A stretch of DNA of 64,000 nt from Corynebacterium kalinowskii (GCF_009734385.1 NZ_CP046452.1:1240001-1304000); one strand, 5' to 3'; shown: positions 26,644-37,402, numbered from the stretch's first letter. Numbers and translations: made by a program. Notes: generated from the letters alone by a model not told the origin.

Positions 26644-28734
26644 GTGGCACTTTCTCCAGAGCTGCAGGCTCTTACCGAGCGCTCCTACCCTGCCGATTGG
26701 TCCGAATTGGACACCAAGGCAATCGACACCTCCCGCGTGTTGGCTGCCGATGCAGTTCAAAAGGTGGGTTCGGGCCACCCGGGTACCGCGATGAGTTTGG
26801 CACCGCTGGCGTACACCCTGTACCAGCGTGTGCTGAACCATAATCCGAACGACCCTGACTGGGCTGGTCGCGATCGTTTCGTCCTCTCTTGTGGCCACAC
26901 CTCACTGACTCAATACATTCAGCTCTACCTCGCAGGCTTCGGGTTGGAAATGGACGACCTAAAGGCGCTGCGCACGTGGGACGCTTTGACCCCAGGTCAC
27001 CCTGAGTACGGCCACACCAAGGGCGTCGAGATCACGACCGGCCCGCTGGGCCAGGGCCTGGCCTCTGCAGTCGGTATGGCCATGGCTGCCCGTCGCGAGC
27101 GCGGTTTGCTCGATCCAGAGTCCGCACCTGGTGAATCCATTTGGGACCACTTCGTCTACGTCATCGCTTCTGATGGCGACGTCCAGGAAGGCGTCACCGC
27201 CGAGGCGTGTTCCCTGGCGGGTACTCAGCAGCTGGGCAACCTCATCGTGTTCTGGGATGACAACCGCATCTCCATCGAGGACAACACCCAGATCGCCTTC
27301 ACTGAAGATGTCTGTGCTCGCTACCGTGCTTACGGCTGGCAGGTGATTGAGATCGACGGTGGCGAAAACGTGGCTGCCATCCTTGACGCCGTCGAGAAGG
27401 CAAAGGCCGAAACCAACCGACCTACCTTCATCCGTCTGCGCACCATCATCGCCTACCCTGCTCCAACCATGATGAACACCGGTGCCTCCCACGGTTCCGC
27501 ATTGGGCGCAGAGGAGGTCGCCGCCACGAAGCGCGAACTCGGCTTCGATCCAGAGCAGCACTTCTTCATTGACGACGCCGTTCTGGCTCACACCCGCAAG
27601 GCCGGCGATCGTGGCAATGAGATGCAAGCCAAGTGGCAGGAGCTTTTCGACGCCTGGGCCGCCGCTCACCCAGAACGCAAGGCATTCTTCGACCGCGCCA
27701 ACTCTCGCGAGCTGCCAGAGGCCTGGGCAGCGGAGCTGCCGACGTGGGATGCAGATCCAAAGGGCGTCGCGACGCGTAAGGCATCAGAGGCAACCCTCCA
27801 GGTGCTCGGAAAGACCATCCCTGAGCTATGGGGCGGTTCCGCCGACCTCGCAGGTTCCAACAACACGGTGATCAAGGGCGAAAAGTCCTTCGGCCCTGAG
27901 TCCATCACCACTGAGACCTGGTCCACGTCCCCGTACGGCCGCAACCTGCACTTCGGTATTCGCGAGCACGCGATGGGCGCGATCCTCAACGGCATGGCGC
28001 TGCATGGCCGCAACTACCCTTACGGTGGCACGTTCCTCATCTTCTCTGAGTACATGCGTCCGGCGGTACGTCAGGCTGCCCTGATGGGGATCGACACCTA
28101 CTACGTGTGGACGCACGACTCCATCGGCCTCGGTGAGGACGGTCCTACCCACCAGCCAATCGAGCAGCTCGCTGCGCTGCGCGCGATTCCGAACTTGACG
28201 ATCTTGCGACCAGCAGATGCCAACGAAACGGCAGCTGCTTGGAAGTGCGCGATCGAAGCTCCTGCAGGCCCGAAGGGCCTTGCCCTGACTCGTCAGAACG
28301 TCCCTGTGCTTGAGGGCACCAAGGAAAAGGCGATGGCGGGAGTCGCAAAGGGCGCTTATGTGCTCGTAGACACTGAGGGCACCCCAGACATTCTCCTCAT
28401 GGGCTCCGGCTCCGAGGTCCAGATCGCTGTTGAGGCCGCTGAGGTACTTGCTAAGGACGGAATCAAGGCCCGCGTCGTCTCTATGCCTTCGATGGATCTA
28501 TTCCTGCAGCAGGATGCTACTTACCAGGAAGAAGTCCTCCCTGCTGCTGTCACTGCTCGTGTATCGGTCGAGGCCGGTATCGCGATGCCGTGGTTCCGTT
28601 TCCTCGGCACCCATGGCAAGGCCGTCTCCCTAGAGCACTTCGGCGCATCCGCTGACTACCAAACCCTGTACCGCGAGTTTGGCCTGACCACAGAAGCTGT
28701 GGTCGCTGCCGCTCGGGAATCCCTAGGAGCGTAA
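26644..28734 (+). CDS. tkt: Transketolase
   Basis: A 696-aa thiamine-diphosphate enzyme of the non-oxidative pentose phosphate pathway. It has the N-terminal substrate site KVGSGHPGTAMSLAPLAYTL, the TPP/Mg motif GDVQEGVTAEACSLAGTQQL with the downstream WDDNRIS, and the C-terminal domain with IREHAMGAILNGMALHG. GTG at 26644 is supported by AGAAGGA 7 nt upstream. It leads the operon tkt-tal-zwf-opcA-pgl, an arrangement conserved in corynebacteria. Confidence 0.97.
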   Translation: MALSPELQALTERSYPADWSELDTKAIDTSRVLAADAVQKVGSGHPGTAMSLAPLAYTLYQRVLNHNPNDPDWAGRDRFVLSCGHTSLTQYIQLYLAGFGLEMDDLKALRTWDALTPGHPEYGHTKGVEITTGPLGQGLASAVGMAMAARRERGLLDPESAPGESIWDHFVYVIASDGDVQEGVTAEACSLAGTQQLGNLIVFWDDNRISIEDNTQIAFTEDVCARYRAYGWQVIEIDGGENVAAILDAVEKAKAETNRPTFIRLRTIIAYPAPTMMNTGASHGSALGAEEVAATKRELGFDPEQHFFIDDAVLAHTRKAGDRGNEMQAKWQELFDAWAAAHPERKAFFDRANSRELPEAWAAELPTWDADPKGVATRKASEATLQVLGKTIPELWGGSADLAGSNNTVIKGEKSFGPESITTETWSTSPYGRNLHFGIREHAMGAILNGMALHGRNYPYGGTFLIFSEYMRPAVRQAALMGIDTYYVWTHDSIGLGEDGPTHQPIEQLAALRAIPNLTILRPADANETAAAWKCAIEAPAGPKGLALTRQNVPVLEGTKEKAMAGVAKGAYVLVDTEGTPDILLMGSGSEVQIAVEAAEVLAKDGIKARVVSMPSMDLFLQQDATYQEEVLPAAVTARVSVEAGIAMPWFRFLGTHGKAVSLEHFGASADYQTLYREFGLTTEAVVAAARESLGA

Positions 28735-28737
28735 TTG

Positions 28738-29820
28738 ATGACTCAAGTAGCAAAACTCGCCGAAATCGGCACGTCGGTCTGGCTCGATGATCTTTCCCGT
28801 GACCGCCTGAAGACAGGCAACCTGCGCGAGATGATTGAAACCACCGGAATTGTGGGCGTGACCACCAACCCAGCCATCTTCGCTGGTGCCATGACCTCCG
28901 GCACTGCCTACGACGAGCAGATCGCGACCCTGAAGGAACGCGGCGCTGCAGTGGACGAAGCTGTTTACGAGATGGCCATCGATGATGTCCGTGCTGCGTG
29001 CGACGAATTCGCCGAGATCTACCGGGCAACTGATGGCAAGGACGGTCGCGTCTCCATTGAAGTGGATCCGCGTCTGTTTGCTGACCGTGACGCAACGCTG
29101 GCCCAGGCCCGCCAACTCTTTGAGCGCGTCGGTCGTGACAACGTCATGATCAAGATCCCGGCTACTCCTGAATCTTTGCCTGCCGTAGCTGACGCTCTCG
29201 CCGAAGGCATCAGCGTCAACGTCACCTTGATCTTCTCAGTCGCCAGGTACCAAGAAGTGATGGCTGCCTTCATTGACGGCATCACCCGCGCGCATGAGGC
29301 AGGACTTGACGTCAGCAAGATTCATTCCGTCGCGAGCTTCTTTGTCTCCCGCGTGGATTCCGAAATTGACAAGCGCCTGGACGCCATCGGTACCGATGAA
29401 GCGCTAGCTCTGAAGGGCAAGGCAGGCGTAGCCAACGCACACCTGGCCTACGCTGCCTATGAAAAGACATTCGCAGCAGCTGAACTTCCCGCTGGGGCGA
29501 ATGTGCAGCGGCCGCTCTGGGCGTCGACAAGCGTGAAGAGCCCCGAATACCCGGCAACCATGTATGTCGCCGAGCTTGCGGGACCAAACACCGTCAACAC
29601 CATGCCGGAGCCAACCTTGCGTGCAGTGCTCGATTCTGAGGACATCACCGCGGACACTCTCTCCGGTAAGGAAGCGGCCGCAGTCGAACTTTTTGCGCAG
29701 CTCATGGCCGTTGGAATCGACGCCGAAGATGTCTTCGCGGTGCTGGAGCGCGAAGGCGTGGAGAAATTTATTAGCAGTTGGAATGACCTGCTAACTTCGA
29801 TGGAAGGTCAGCTGGCTTAG
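28738..29820 (+). CDS. tal: Transaldolase
   Basis: A 360-aa transaldolase of the TalB-like long type found in actinobacteria. The Schiff-base Lys lies in VMIKIPATPESLPAV (about residue 138), and the substrate-binding segment TNPAIFAGAM is near residue 41. ATG 28738 is preferred to the adjacent upstream TTG, with CTAGGAG upstream. The gene starts 3 nt after tkt, suggesting co-translation; together they recycle pentose to hexose phosphates. Confidence 0.97.
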   Translation: MTQVAKLAEIGTSVWLDDLSRDRLKTGNLREMIETTGIVGVTTNPAIFAGAMTSGTAYDEQIATLKERGAAVDEAVYEMAIDDVRAACDEFAEIYRATDGKDGRVSIEVDPRLFADRDATLAQARQLFERVGRDNVMIKIPATPESLPAVADALAEGISVNVTLIFSVARYQEVMAAFIDGITRAHEAGLDVSKIHSVASFFVSRVDSEIDKRLDAIGTDEALALKGKAGVANAHLAYAAYEKTFAAAELPAGANVQRPLWASTSVKSPEYPATMYVAELAGPNTVNTMPEPTLRAVLDSEDITADTLSGKEAAAVELFAQLMAVGIDAEDVFAVLEREGVEKFISSWNDLLTSMEGQLA

Positions 29821-29862
29821 AATACGGCCAGCAAACATCATCAGTACCGGAAAGGTTTAGGC

Positions 29863-31401
29863 GTGCCTGCACAAAGCGAACAATGGGTGAATCCGCTCAA
29901 GGATCCACAAGACAAACGCTTACCACGCATCGCCGGCCCTTCCGGCATGGTGATCTTCGGAGTCACGGGCGACCTTGCCCGCAAGAAGCTCCTGCCTGCT
30001 ATCTATGACCTTGCTAATCGCGGTTTACTTCCCGCAGGATTCGCGCTCGTTGGCTTCGGCCGACGCCCCTGGTCGAAGCAGGAATTTGAGGACTACGTCT
30101 ACGAAGCCGTTATTTCCGGCGCTCGCACGGAGATTCGTCAGAATGTTTGGGAGCGCCTAGCGGAAGGCATGCACTTCGTTTCCGGTGCATTCGACGACGA
30201 GGCAGCTTTCGACACCTTGGCCGAAACGCTGTCGTCGCTAGACACTTCCCGTGGTACCGCTGGTAACTGGGCGTTCTATCTCTCCGTGCCCCCTGACTAT
30301 TTCGATGACGTCGTGCACCAGTTGGATCGCTCCAACATGGCCCGCGGCAACAACGGCTCGTGGCGCCGAGTGATCATCGAGAAGCCATTTGGCCACGATC
30401 AAGACACCGCCCGGGAACTCAACCAAGTGGTCAACTCCGTGTTCCCCGAAGATTCGGTGTTCCGCATCGACCACTACCTGGGCAAAGAGACCGTGCAGAA
30501 CATCATGGCGCTGCGCTTTGCCAATCAGCTTTTTGATCCGCTGTGGAACTCGAACTTCGTTGACCACGTGCAGATCACCATGGCCGAAGACATCGGCTTG
30601 GGCGGTCGCGCAGGCTACTACGACGGCATCGGTGCCGCTCGTGACGTGATCCAGAACCACCTACTGCAGCTGCTGGCCCTGATGGCAATGGAGGAGCCAA
30701 TCACGTACAACCCGCGCGAGCTGCGCACCGAAAAGATCAAGGTGTTGCGCGCGACCGCTCCGGTATACCCGCTTGCCAAGACCACCGCGCGCGGCCAGTA
30801 CACCGCCGGGTGGCAGGGTTCCACGCGAGTGGTAGGCCTGCGCGAAGAGGAGGGCTTTGACCCTGACTCCAACACCGAAACCTTCGCGGCTTGCACGTTG
30901 CAAATCAATTCCCGCCGCTGGGCAGGCGTTCCCTTCTACCTGCGCACTGGCAAGCGCCTTGGCCGGCGCGTGACTGAGATCGCCGTAGTGTTCAAACAGG
31001 CACCTCCGCTCACTTTTGATGAATCGATGACCTCGGCTCAGGGACCGAACGCTCTCGTGATTCGTGTGCAGCCCGATGAGGGTGTTCTCATGCGTTTCGG
31101 CTCTAAGGTTCCGGGTTCCACCATGGAAGTACGCGATGTGAACATGGACTTCGCTTACTCTGAGGCGTTTACTGAGGAATCCCCCGAAGCCTACGAGCGC
31201 CTCATCCTTGACGCTCTCTTAGATGAAAACAGCCTCTTCCCTACCAATGAGGAAGTCGAGCTGAGCTGGGCAATCCTGGATCCAATCCTCGAGTACTGGG
31301 AAAACCGCGGCAAGCCTGACGATTATCCTGCGGGCACGTGGGGACCGGAAAGTGCCGACCGCATGATGGCCCGCGAGGGCCGCGCTTGGCGACGACCATA
31401 G
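29863..31401 (+). CDS. zwf: Glucose-6-phosphate 1-dehydrogenase
   Basis: A 512-aa enzyme making 6-phosphogluconolactone and NADPH. It has the N-terminal nucleotide-binding motif VIFGVTGDLARKKLLPA (about residues 29-45), the active-site segment RIDHYLGKETVQNI with the catalytic His region, and EKPFGHD. The sequence closely follows C. glutamicum Zwf, which forms a complex with OpcA. GTG at 29863 has GGAAAGG 7 nt upstream. Confidence 0.97.
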   Translation: MPAQSEQWVNPLKDPQDKRLPRIAGPSGMVIFGVTGDLARKKLLPAIYDLANRGLLPAGFALVGFGRRPWSKQEFEDYVYEAVISGARTEIRQNVWERLAEGMHFVSGAFDDEAAFDTLAETLSSLDTSRGTAGNWAFYLSVPPDYFDDVVHQLDRSNMARGNNGSWRRVIIEKPFGHDQDTARELNQVVNSVFPEDSVFRIDHYLGKETVQNIMALRFANQLFDPLWNSNFVDHVQITMAEDIGLGGRAGYYDGIGAARDVIQNHLLQLLALMAMEEPITYNPRELRTEKIKVLRATAPVYPLAKTTARGQYTAGWQGSTRVVGLREEEGFDPDSNTETFAACTLQINSRRWAGVPFYLRTGKRLGRRVTEIAVVFKQAPPLTFDESMTSAQGPNALVIRVQPDEGVLMRFGSKVPGSTMEVRDVNMDFAYSEAFTEESPEAYERLILDALLDENSLFPTNEEVELSWAILDPILEYWENRGKPDDYPAGTWGPESADRMMAREGRAWRRP

Positions 31402-31416
31402 GAGCACTGACCAAAG

Positions 31417-32364
31417 ATGATTTTCGATCTCGAAGACACGACCACTCGTGATATCGCTAAGCAGCTCAGCGCTATTCGTGAAATGGGTAACCAAGTAACT
31501 ACAGGTCGCGTGTTGACGCTCATTGTGGTGACTTCCGCGGACTCTCCGCTCGATGAAATCCTGCATTCGATCAATGATTCCTCTGGAGAGCACCCATCGC
31601 GTGTGCTGCTGTTGGTCACCGGAGATGTGACTGCCCCAACGCAATTGGATGCTTCGATTCGCATCGGTGGCGACGCCGGTGCCTCCGAAATCATCATCAT
31701 GCGGGTCACTGGTGAAATCATCGAGCATCTCGCGTCTCTAGTGACCCCGCTGTTGTTGCCCGACACCCCGATTGTTGCTTGGTGGCCTGGCGCCGCGCCA
31801 AAGCAGTTGGCACAAGATTCCATCGGCCTTATTGCTCAGCGACGCATCACCGACGTAGCTAATGATCCCAGCCCAACTGCTCCGCTGTCTCGTCGCAATC
31901 ACTACGCTCCGGGCGATTCTGACTTGTCCTGGTCGCGACTTACCCAATGGCGTGGCGTGCTCGCATCTGCGTTGGATCAGCCACCACACGAACCAGTCGA
32001 GTCCGTCGACATCTACGGTCCCAAAGATCCTTCGGTGAGGATCGCCGCTGGCTGGCTTGCCGATCGTCTCGCCGTACCGATTCGTCTCCATCACACTTCC
32101 GACGAGTGCAATGAGATTGACTGTCACGGAGAGCTCTGTCATCCAGTGACAAAGATCGAACTGCACCGGCCGACGGGCCCTGTGGTAGTCGAAGTCGTCG
32201 ATGCCCACACGATGTCCGTACAGCTCCCCGGCTGTCCGCCATCCCTCGTCGCAGTGGGCCGCCGCGGGCTGTCTGACTGTCTTGCCGAGGAGCTACGCCA
32301 CTTGGATCCAGACAACGCCTACGCCAAGGCTCTGCGCGGTCTCTACCGAGTCCAGGAGGTATAA
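31417..32364 (+). CDS. opcA: OpcA, glucose-6-phosphate dehydrogenase assembly protein
   Basis: A 315-aa OpcA-family protein needed for full glucose-6-phosphate dehydrogenase activity. Family features include the MIFDLEDTTTRDIAKQL start and VAWWPGAAPKQLAQD in the middle. It lies 15 nt after zwf and 2 nt before pgl, so the partner subunits and the lactonase are produced together. No catalytic residues are expected. Confidence 0.95.
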   Translation: MIFDLEDTTTRDIAKQLSAIREMGNQVTTGRVLTLIVVTSADSPLDEILHSINDSSGEHPSRVLLLVTGDVTAPTQLDASIRIGGDAGASEIIIMRVTGEIIEHLASLVTPLLLPDTPIVAWWPGAAPKQLAQDSIGLIAQRRITDVANDPSPTAPLSRRNHYAPGDSDLSWSRLTQWRGVLASALDQPPHEPVESVDIYGPKDPSVRIAAGWLADRLAVPIRLHHTSDECNEIDCHGELCHPVTKIELHRPTGPVVVEVVDAHTMSVQLPGCPPSLVAVGRRGLSDCLAEELRHLDPDNAYAKALRGLYRVQEV

Positions 32365-32366
32365 AA

Positions 32367-33116
32367 GTGCAGGTCGTCAACGTCTCTGACAAGACTCACC
32401 TCGTTGCCCGAGCAGCCTACGATTTCGTGCAACTGATTGCGCAGGCGCAAGCCGGGCACGGGCTTTACGACGACGGCGTCGCTCGAGTCGTGCTGACCGG
32501 CGGTGGTGCCGGGATCGGTCTGCTCGAAGAGCTCCGCTCACTTGACTGGGCTGCCACCAACCAGCAGGAGGACTTCCCTGCCGTCCGTGTCGATTGGTCG
32601 CGCGTACACATCTTCTTCGGGGATGAGCGCGTTGTCCCTGTCGATCACCCCGATTCCAATGAGGGGCAAGCCCGCGCTGCACTCCTCGATCACGTAGCGG
32701 TCAACCCGGATTGGATTCACTCCTATCGGCTCGGGTCGCTCACACCGGAAGACTCGGCGGCTTGGTACAACTCCGAGTTGGAAAAATGGGCACCAAAGGG
32801 TTTTGACCTGCACTTGCTCGGCATGGGTGGTGAAGGGCACGTCAACTCCCTCTTCCCTCACACCGACGCGGTTCAAGAATCATCGAAACTGGTTCTGCCA
32901 GTTTTTGATTCCCCGAAGCCACCAGCAGAACGAGTCACTTTGACTATGCCAGCCATCCACGTAGCCCAGCACGTCTGGCTCCTAGTTTCCGGGGCCGAAA
33001 AGGCGGAGGCTGCTGGACACGTGATCGCCGGATCTGATTACCTTGATTGGCCTGCTGCAGGGGCGCGTGGCCGGGTGAGCACTCGCCTGTATTTGGCGGA
33101 AGATGCCACGCCCTGA
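32367..33116 (+). CDS. pgl: 6-phosphogluconolactonase
   Basis: A 249-aa lactonase that opens 6-phosphogluconolactone. Family motifs are FFGDERVVPVDHPDSN (about residue 80) and LLGMGGEGHVNSLFPHT (about 155), the latter a variant of the usual DGHTASLFP. The GTG start lies 2 nt after opcA. The 3' end overlaps a small uncharacterised gene by 14 bp in another frame. Confidence 0.94.
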   Translation: MQVVNVSDKTHLVARAAYDFVQLIAQAQAGHGLYDDGVARVVLTGGGAGIGLLEELRSLDWAATNQQEDFPAVRVDWSRVHIFFGDERVVPVDHPDSNEGQARAALLDHVAVNPDWIHSYRLGSLTPEDSAAWYNSELEKWAPKGFDLHLLGMGGEGHVNSLFPHTDAVQESSKLVLPVFDSPKPPAERVTLTMPAIHVAQHVWLLVSGAEKAEAAGHVIAGSDYLDWPAAGARGRVSTRLYLAEDATP

Positions 33117-33483
33117 CGCAGCTACAACCCTCTACGTCGTCTACTCGGATACGAGTGGATTCGGCGGGCACGTCATTGCTGTGACCCGGGAGCTCTCTCC
33201 GGAGCTTTCGCAATTCATGCGCCAGGAAATGACGAGCTATTCTGACCGGGTGTGGCTAGTTTTTCAGGGTGGCTACCTGCAAGATGGTTGGCTGTCATAT
33301 GAACCGACCTGTGTGGGTGTCTGTCGGGATCGCGCCAGTGCTGAAGCGTGCGCCATGAGTGAAAACGGGGACACCATCGCAGAATTTGCGTTGGATTGGT
33401 ACTACGGTATCCATCCGCTGCCGAAAGTTTGGGATGTCGACGCGCCCTCGCCACGGGCAGCACGCTATTCCCGCTGGGAATAA
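33103..33483 (+). CDS. Uncharacterised small protein downstream of pgl
   Basis: A 126-aa soluble protein of unknown family, rich in Trp and Tyr (WLVFQGGYLQDGWLSYEP; ALDWYYGIHPLPKVWD). It has no signal peptide or membrane helix. The ATG at 33103 lies inside pgl (14-bp overlap), suggesting translational coupling and membership of the pentose phosphate operon. A later GTG start is possible. It ends just before a hairpin. Confidence 0.65.
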   Translation: MPRPDAATTLYVVYSDTSGFGGHVIAVTRELSPELSQFMRQEMTSYSDRVWLVFQGGYLQDGWLSYEPTCVGVCRDRASAEACAMSENGDTIAEFALDWYYGIHPLPKVWDVDAPSPRAARYSRWE

Positions 33484-33484
33484 C

Positions 33485-33518
33485 AAAGGCCCCTCGCCCG
33501 TCGATGCGGTGAGGAGCC
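33485..33518. terminator. Terminator between the pgl operon and secG
   Basis: GGCCCCTCGCC (33488-33498) pairs with GGTGAGGAGCC (33508-33518) with one mismatch and one wobble. On the minus strand it is followed by TTTGTTATT, so it most clearly terminates the secG transcript. It can also stop the convergent operon. Confidence 0.65.
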
Positions 33519-33533
33519 TGTAGAGATGAGGGC

Positions 33534-33767
33534 TTAGCTGTAGGTTTGCAGCAGGTTCAGCCCGATAATGCAGGCGATCCAAATCACGGCGGTGATGATG
33601 GTGAACCGGTCGAGGTTCTTCTCCACCACGGTGGAACCAGCAAGGTTAGACTGCATTCCGCCACCGAAGAGGCTAGACAAGCCGCCGCCCTTGCCCTTGT
33701 GCAGCAAGACCAGAACGGTCATCAAAACGCTGGCCAACACCAGGACAATTTGGAGTGCGAGAGCCAT
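33534..33767 (-). CDS. secG: Preprotein translocase subunit SecG
   Basis: A 77-aa inner-membrane protein with two helices (about residues 4-22 and 52-71) joined by a Gly/Lys-rich loop GKGGGLSSLFGGGMQ, the SecG hallmark. It assists SecYE in protein export. It is last in the gapA-pgk-tpiA series but is separated from tpiA by a strong hairpin, so it may rely on read-through or a promoter near 33811-33816 (TACAAT, minus strand). Confidence 0.94.
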   Translation of the reverse strand: MALALQIVLVLASVLMTVLVLLHKGKGGGLSSLFGGGMQSNLAGSTVVEKNLDRFTIITAVIWIACIIGLNLLQTYS

Positions 33768-33794
33768 GAAAAGACGTCCTTAAAGGTAAAAAGC

Positions 33795-33841
33795 GGTTAA
33801 CTTCAGCCATTGTACACGAGTGCCAATGGCCAAAGTTAACC
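33795..33841 (-). terminator. Strong hairpin between tpiA and secG
   Basis: GGTTAACTT (33795-33803) with AAGTTAACC (33833-33841), continued by GCCATTG (33806-33812) with CAATGGC (33824-33830), makes a 16-bp interrupted stem. On the minus strand it is followed by GCTTTTTACC. It should terminate or attenuate transcription after tpiA. Confidence 0.8.
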
Positions 33842-33852
33842 AACGCGCGGGT

Positions 33853-34626
33853 TTAAACTGCAGCAGCTGCTGCAGCGCAGAGCTCGCCGAACTGCTCGCC
33901 ATCGAGGGAAGCGCCACCGACAAGGCCGCCATCCACGTCCGGCTGGGATACCAGTTCGCCAACGGAGTCAGTCTTCACAGATCCGCCGTAAAGGATGCGC
34001 ATGCCTGCTGCAACTTCTTCACCAGCAAGCTCGGCGATGGCGCCGCGGATAGCTGCGCACACTTCCTGAGCGTCAGCGGCGGAAGCTACCTTGCCAGTAC
34101 CAATAGCCCAGACCGGCTCGTAGGCGATGACTACCTTGGACAGGTCCTCGATGCCAGCCAGGGACGCCTTGGTCTGGTTGACAACGAACTCGACGTGAGT
34201 GCCGGCCTCGCGGATGTCGAGCTTTTCACCGACACAAACGATAGGAGTCATGTCGTGCTTGATAGTGACAGCTGCCTTGGCGGCAACGACATCGTCAGAT
34301 TCTGCGTGGTACTCGCGTCGCTCAGAGTGACCGACAACGACCCAGGTGCATCCGAGAGCCTTCAGCATCTCAGCGGAAACTTCACCGGTGTAGGCGCCGG
34401 ATTCGTGGACGGAAACGTCCTGAGCACCATAGGTGAATTCGAGCTTGTCGCCATCGACCAAGGTCTGGATGCTGCGAATGTCGGTGAACGGCACCATGAG
34501 TGCGACGTCGACCTTTTCGTAGCGGTCCTTTGGCAGTTTGAAGGCGAGCTTTTGCGCGGAGCCAACAGCCTGGAGGTGAGTCAGATTCATCTTCCAGTTG
34601 CCAGCGATAAGTGGCTTACGTGCCAT
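33853..34626 (-). CDS. tpiA: Triosephosphate isomerase
   Basis: A 257-aa TIM barrel interconverting DHAP and glyceraldehyde 3-phosphate. It has the N-terminal Lys in AGNWKMNLT, the catalytic His in [11 protein letters not shown] (about residue 100), the catalytic Glu in [14 protein letters not shown] (about 170) and the phosphate loop near ILYGGSVK. It lies 19 nt after pgk. In C. glutamicum ppc follows tpi, but here it does not. Confidence 0.97.
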   Translation of the reverse strand: MARKPLIAGNWKMNLTHLQAVGSAQKLAFKLPKDRYEKVDVALMVPFTDIRSIQTLVDGDKLEFTYGAQDVSVHESGAYTGEVSAEMLKALGCTWVVVGHSERREYHAESDDVVAAKAAVTIKHDMTPIVCVGEKLDIREAGTHVEFVVNQTKASLAGIEDLSKVVIAYEPVWAIGTGKVASAADAQEVCAAIRGAIAELAGEEVAAGMRILYGGSVKTDSVGELVSQPDVDGGLVGGASLDGEQFGELCAAAAAAV

Positions 34627-34645
34627 GAGGTTTCAGTGTCCTTTC

Positions 34646-35851
34646 TTATGCCAGCGCTGCGACGCCAGGCAGATCCTTGCCCTCGAGGTATTCGAGGGAT
34701 GCGCCACCGCCGGTGGAGATGTGGGAGAAGCCCTCTTCGTTCAAGCCGAGGACGCGGACGGAAGCTGCGGAGTCGCCGCCGCCGACTACAGAGAATGCAC
34801 CGTTGGCGGTGGCGTCGATGATGGCCTGAGCTACACCGCGGGTGCCGTCGGAGAAGGCCTCGAACTCGAAGACGCCCATTGGGCCATTCCAGAAGATGGT
34901 CTTTGCGGAACCAAGAACCTCAGCGAACTTCTTGATAGATTCTGGTCCGATATCCAGGGAGAGCTGATCTTCTGGGGTGTCTTCCAGACCAGTGATGGAC
35001 TTCTCGGCATCTGCGGAGAACTCAGGGGCCCATGCGAGATCTACTGGCAAGTTGATCTTGTCGCCGAAGCGCTCGAGCAGGTCCTTGCAGGTATCGATCA
35101 TTTCTTCCTGCAGCATGGACTTCTGCACGTTGTAGCCCTGAGCTGCGAGGAAGGTGTAGCACATGCCGCCACCGATGATGAGGGCGTCAGTCTTTGGAGC
35201 CAATGCCTCAATTACGCCGAGCTTGTCAGAAACCTTAGAACCGCCGAGGACAACTACGTACGGTGCCACTGGCTCGTCGGCAATGCGCTTGAGTACGTCA
35301 ATTTCCTTCTCAACGAGGCCGCCAGCGTAATGAGGCAGGCGCTTTGCGACGTCGTAAACCGACGCCTGCGCGCGGTGGACTACGCCGAAGCCGTCAGAAA
35401 CGAACGCGCCATTGTCGCCGGTCAGGGCAACGAGCTGGTCTGCGAATTCGCCACGCTCCGCTTCATCCTTCGAGGTCTCACGGGCATCGAAACGGACGTT
35501 CTCGAGGAGGAGGACGTCGCCGTCGTTGAGTCCATTGGCACGCTCGTGTGCATCTTCACCGACGACATCGCCGGCCAGAGCCACGTACTGCCCGAGGGCT
35601 TCAGACAATGCCTCTGCACATGGTGCGAGGGAGAACTTAGGGTTAACTTCACCCTTTGGGCGACCAAGGTGTGCCATGACGATGACGCGGGCACCGGCCT
35701 CGGACAGCGCCTTGATGGTTGGGAGGGAGGCGTTGATGCGACCTGGGTCGGTAATGTCACCGGCGTCGTTCAGTGGGACGTTGAGGTCGGAGCGAACGAG
35801 GACGTTGCGGCCTTCGACACCTTCAGTAAGGAGGTCTTTGAGGTTCTTCAT
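34646..35851 (-). CDS. pgk: Phosphoglycerate kinase
   Basis: A 401-aa glycolytic kinase producing ATP from 1,3-bisphosphoglycerate. It has N-terminal [12 protein letters not shown], the substrate-binding [10 protein letters not shown] and the C-terminal nucleotide-binding GGGDSAASV near residue 365. ATG 35851 is chosen, with AGGAGAAAAG 7 nt upstream; a frame extending ten codons further lacks support. It is between gapA (103-nt gap with a hairpin) and tpiA. Confidence 0.97.
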   Translation of the reverse strand: MKNLKDLLTEGVEGRNVLVRSDLNVPLNDAGDITDPGRINASLPTIKALSEAGARVIVMAHLGRPKGEVNPKFSLAPCAEALSEALGQYVALAGDVVGEDAHERANGLNDGDVLLLENVRFDARETSKDEAERGEFADQLVALTGDNGAFVSDGFGVVHRAQASVYDVAKRLPHYAGGLVEKEIDVLKRIADEPVAPYVVVLGGSKVSDKLGVIEALAPKTDALIIGGGMCYTFLAAQGYNVQKSMLQEEMIDTCKDLLERFGDKINLPVDLAWAPEFSADAEKSITGLEDTPEDQLSLDIGPESIKKFAEVLGSAKTIFWNGPMGVFEFEAFSDGTRGVAQAIIDATANGAFSVVGGGDSAASVRVLGLNEEGFSHISTGGGASLEYLEGKDLPGVAALA

Positions 35852-35906
35852 ATTGGGTCTTTTCTCCTGAAATTGCTGCAAAAACTAGGGCTAAATAGGC
35901 AGCTGA

Positions 35907-35929
35907 CCCGCAACCCATTAGGGTGCGGG
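35907..35929 (-). terminator. Hairpin between gapA and pgk
   Basis: CCCGC plus ACCC (35907-35916, one bulged A) pairs with GGGT plus GCGGG (35921-35929) around an ATTA loop. There is no U-run on the minus strand, so it may be a partial terminator or an mRNA-stabilising structure giving gapA more transcript than pgk. Confidence 0.5.
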
Positions 35930-35954
35930 CCACTACTTAAAGTCTAGCGAAAAC

Positions 35955-37025
<1,071 letters not shown>

Positions 37026-37293
37026 GAGTCCAACTGTTCGGCGTTGATGCATCCGCGTATGACTTCAGCGTACCTACGGTTTGACAACCCTGCAGCGGTG
37101 AATTTCTTTGCTTCCGGTTCCCTCCCCCGATAAACCCACACAAACAGACATAAAACAATGACCGTTTAGTGAGTTTCCTGCAGGAACCGTGACTGATCTC
37201 AGGGATCGAAATGTTGCTTTCCGTACCTTCCAAACGCCCTGGATTTGCGACGTCATACTGAGCCAAATGGCACTGGAGGCTGAAATGGCGTGC

Positions 37294-37326
37294 TCAGGCC
37301 AATTAATTTCAGGCAGTGACTCAGGC
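37294..37326. repeat. TCAGGC direct repeats
   Basis: TCAGGC occurs at 37294-37299, 37309-37314 and 37321-37326, with start-to-start spacings of 15 and 12 bp. The copies lie between the whiA terminator and the gapA promoter. No regulator with this motif is recognised. Confidence 0.35.
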
Positions 37327-37402
37327 CCACAGCAGGCGGAAACTGTGCCATTTCCTCAAGACTGGGCGGGAAGATGATCCGGGTTACCCCCGAATTGAAA
37401 AT

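Noticed and set aside
34598..35947. 449-codon open frame on the plus strand opposite pgk
   Set aside because: Antisense of a highly expressed gene with strong codon bias; no recognisable protein features.
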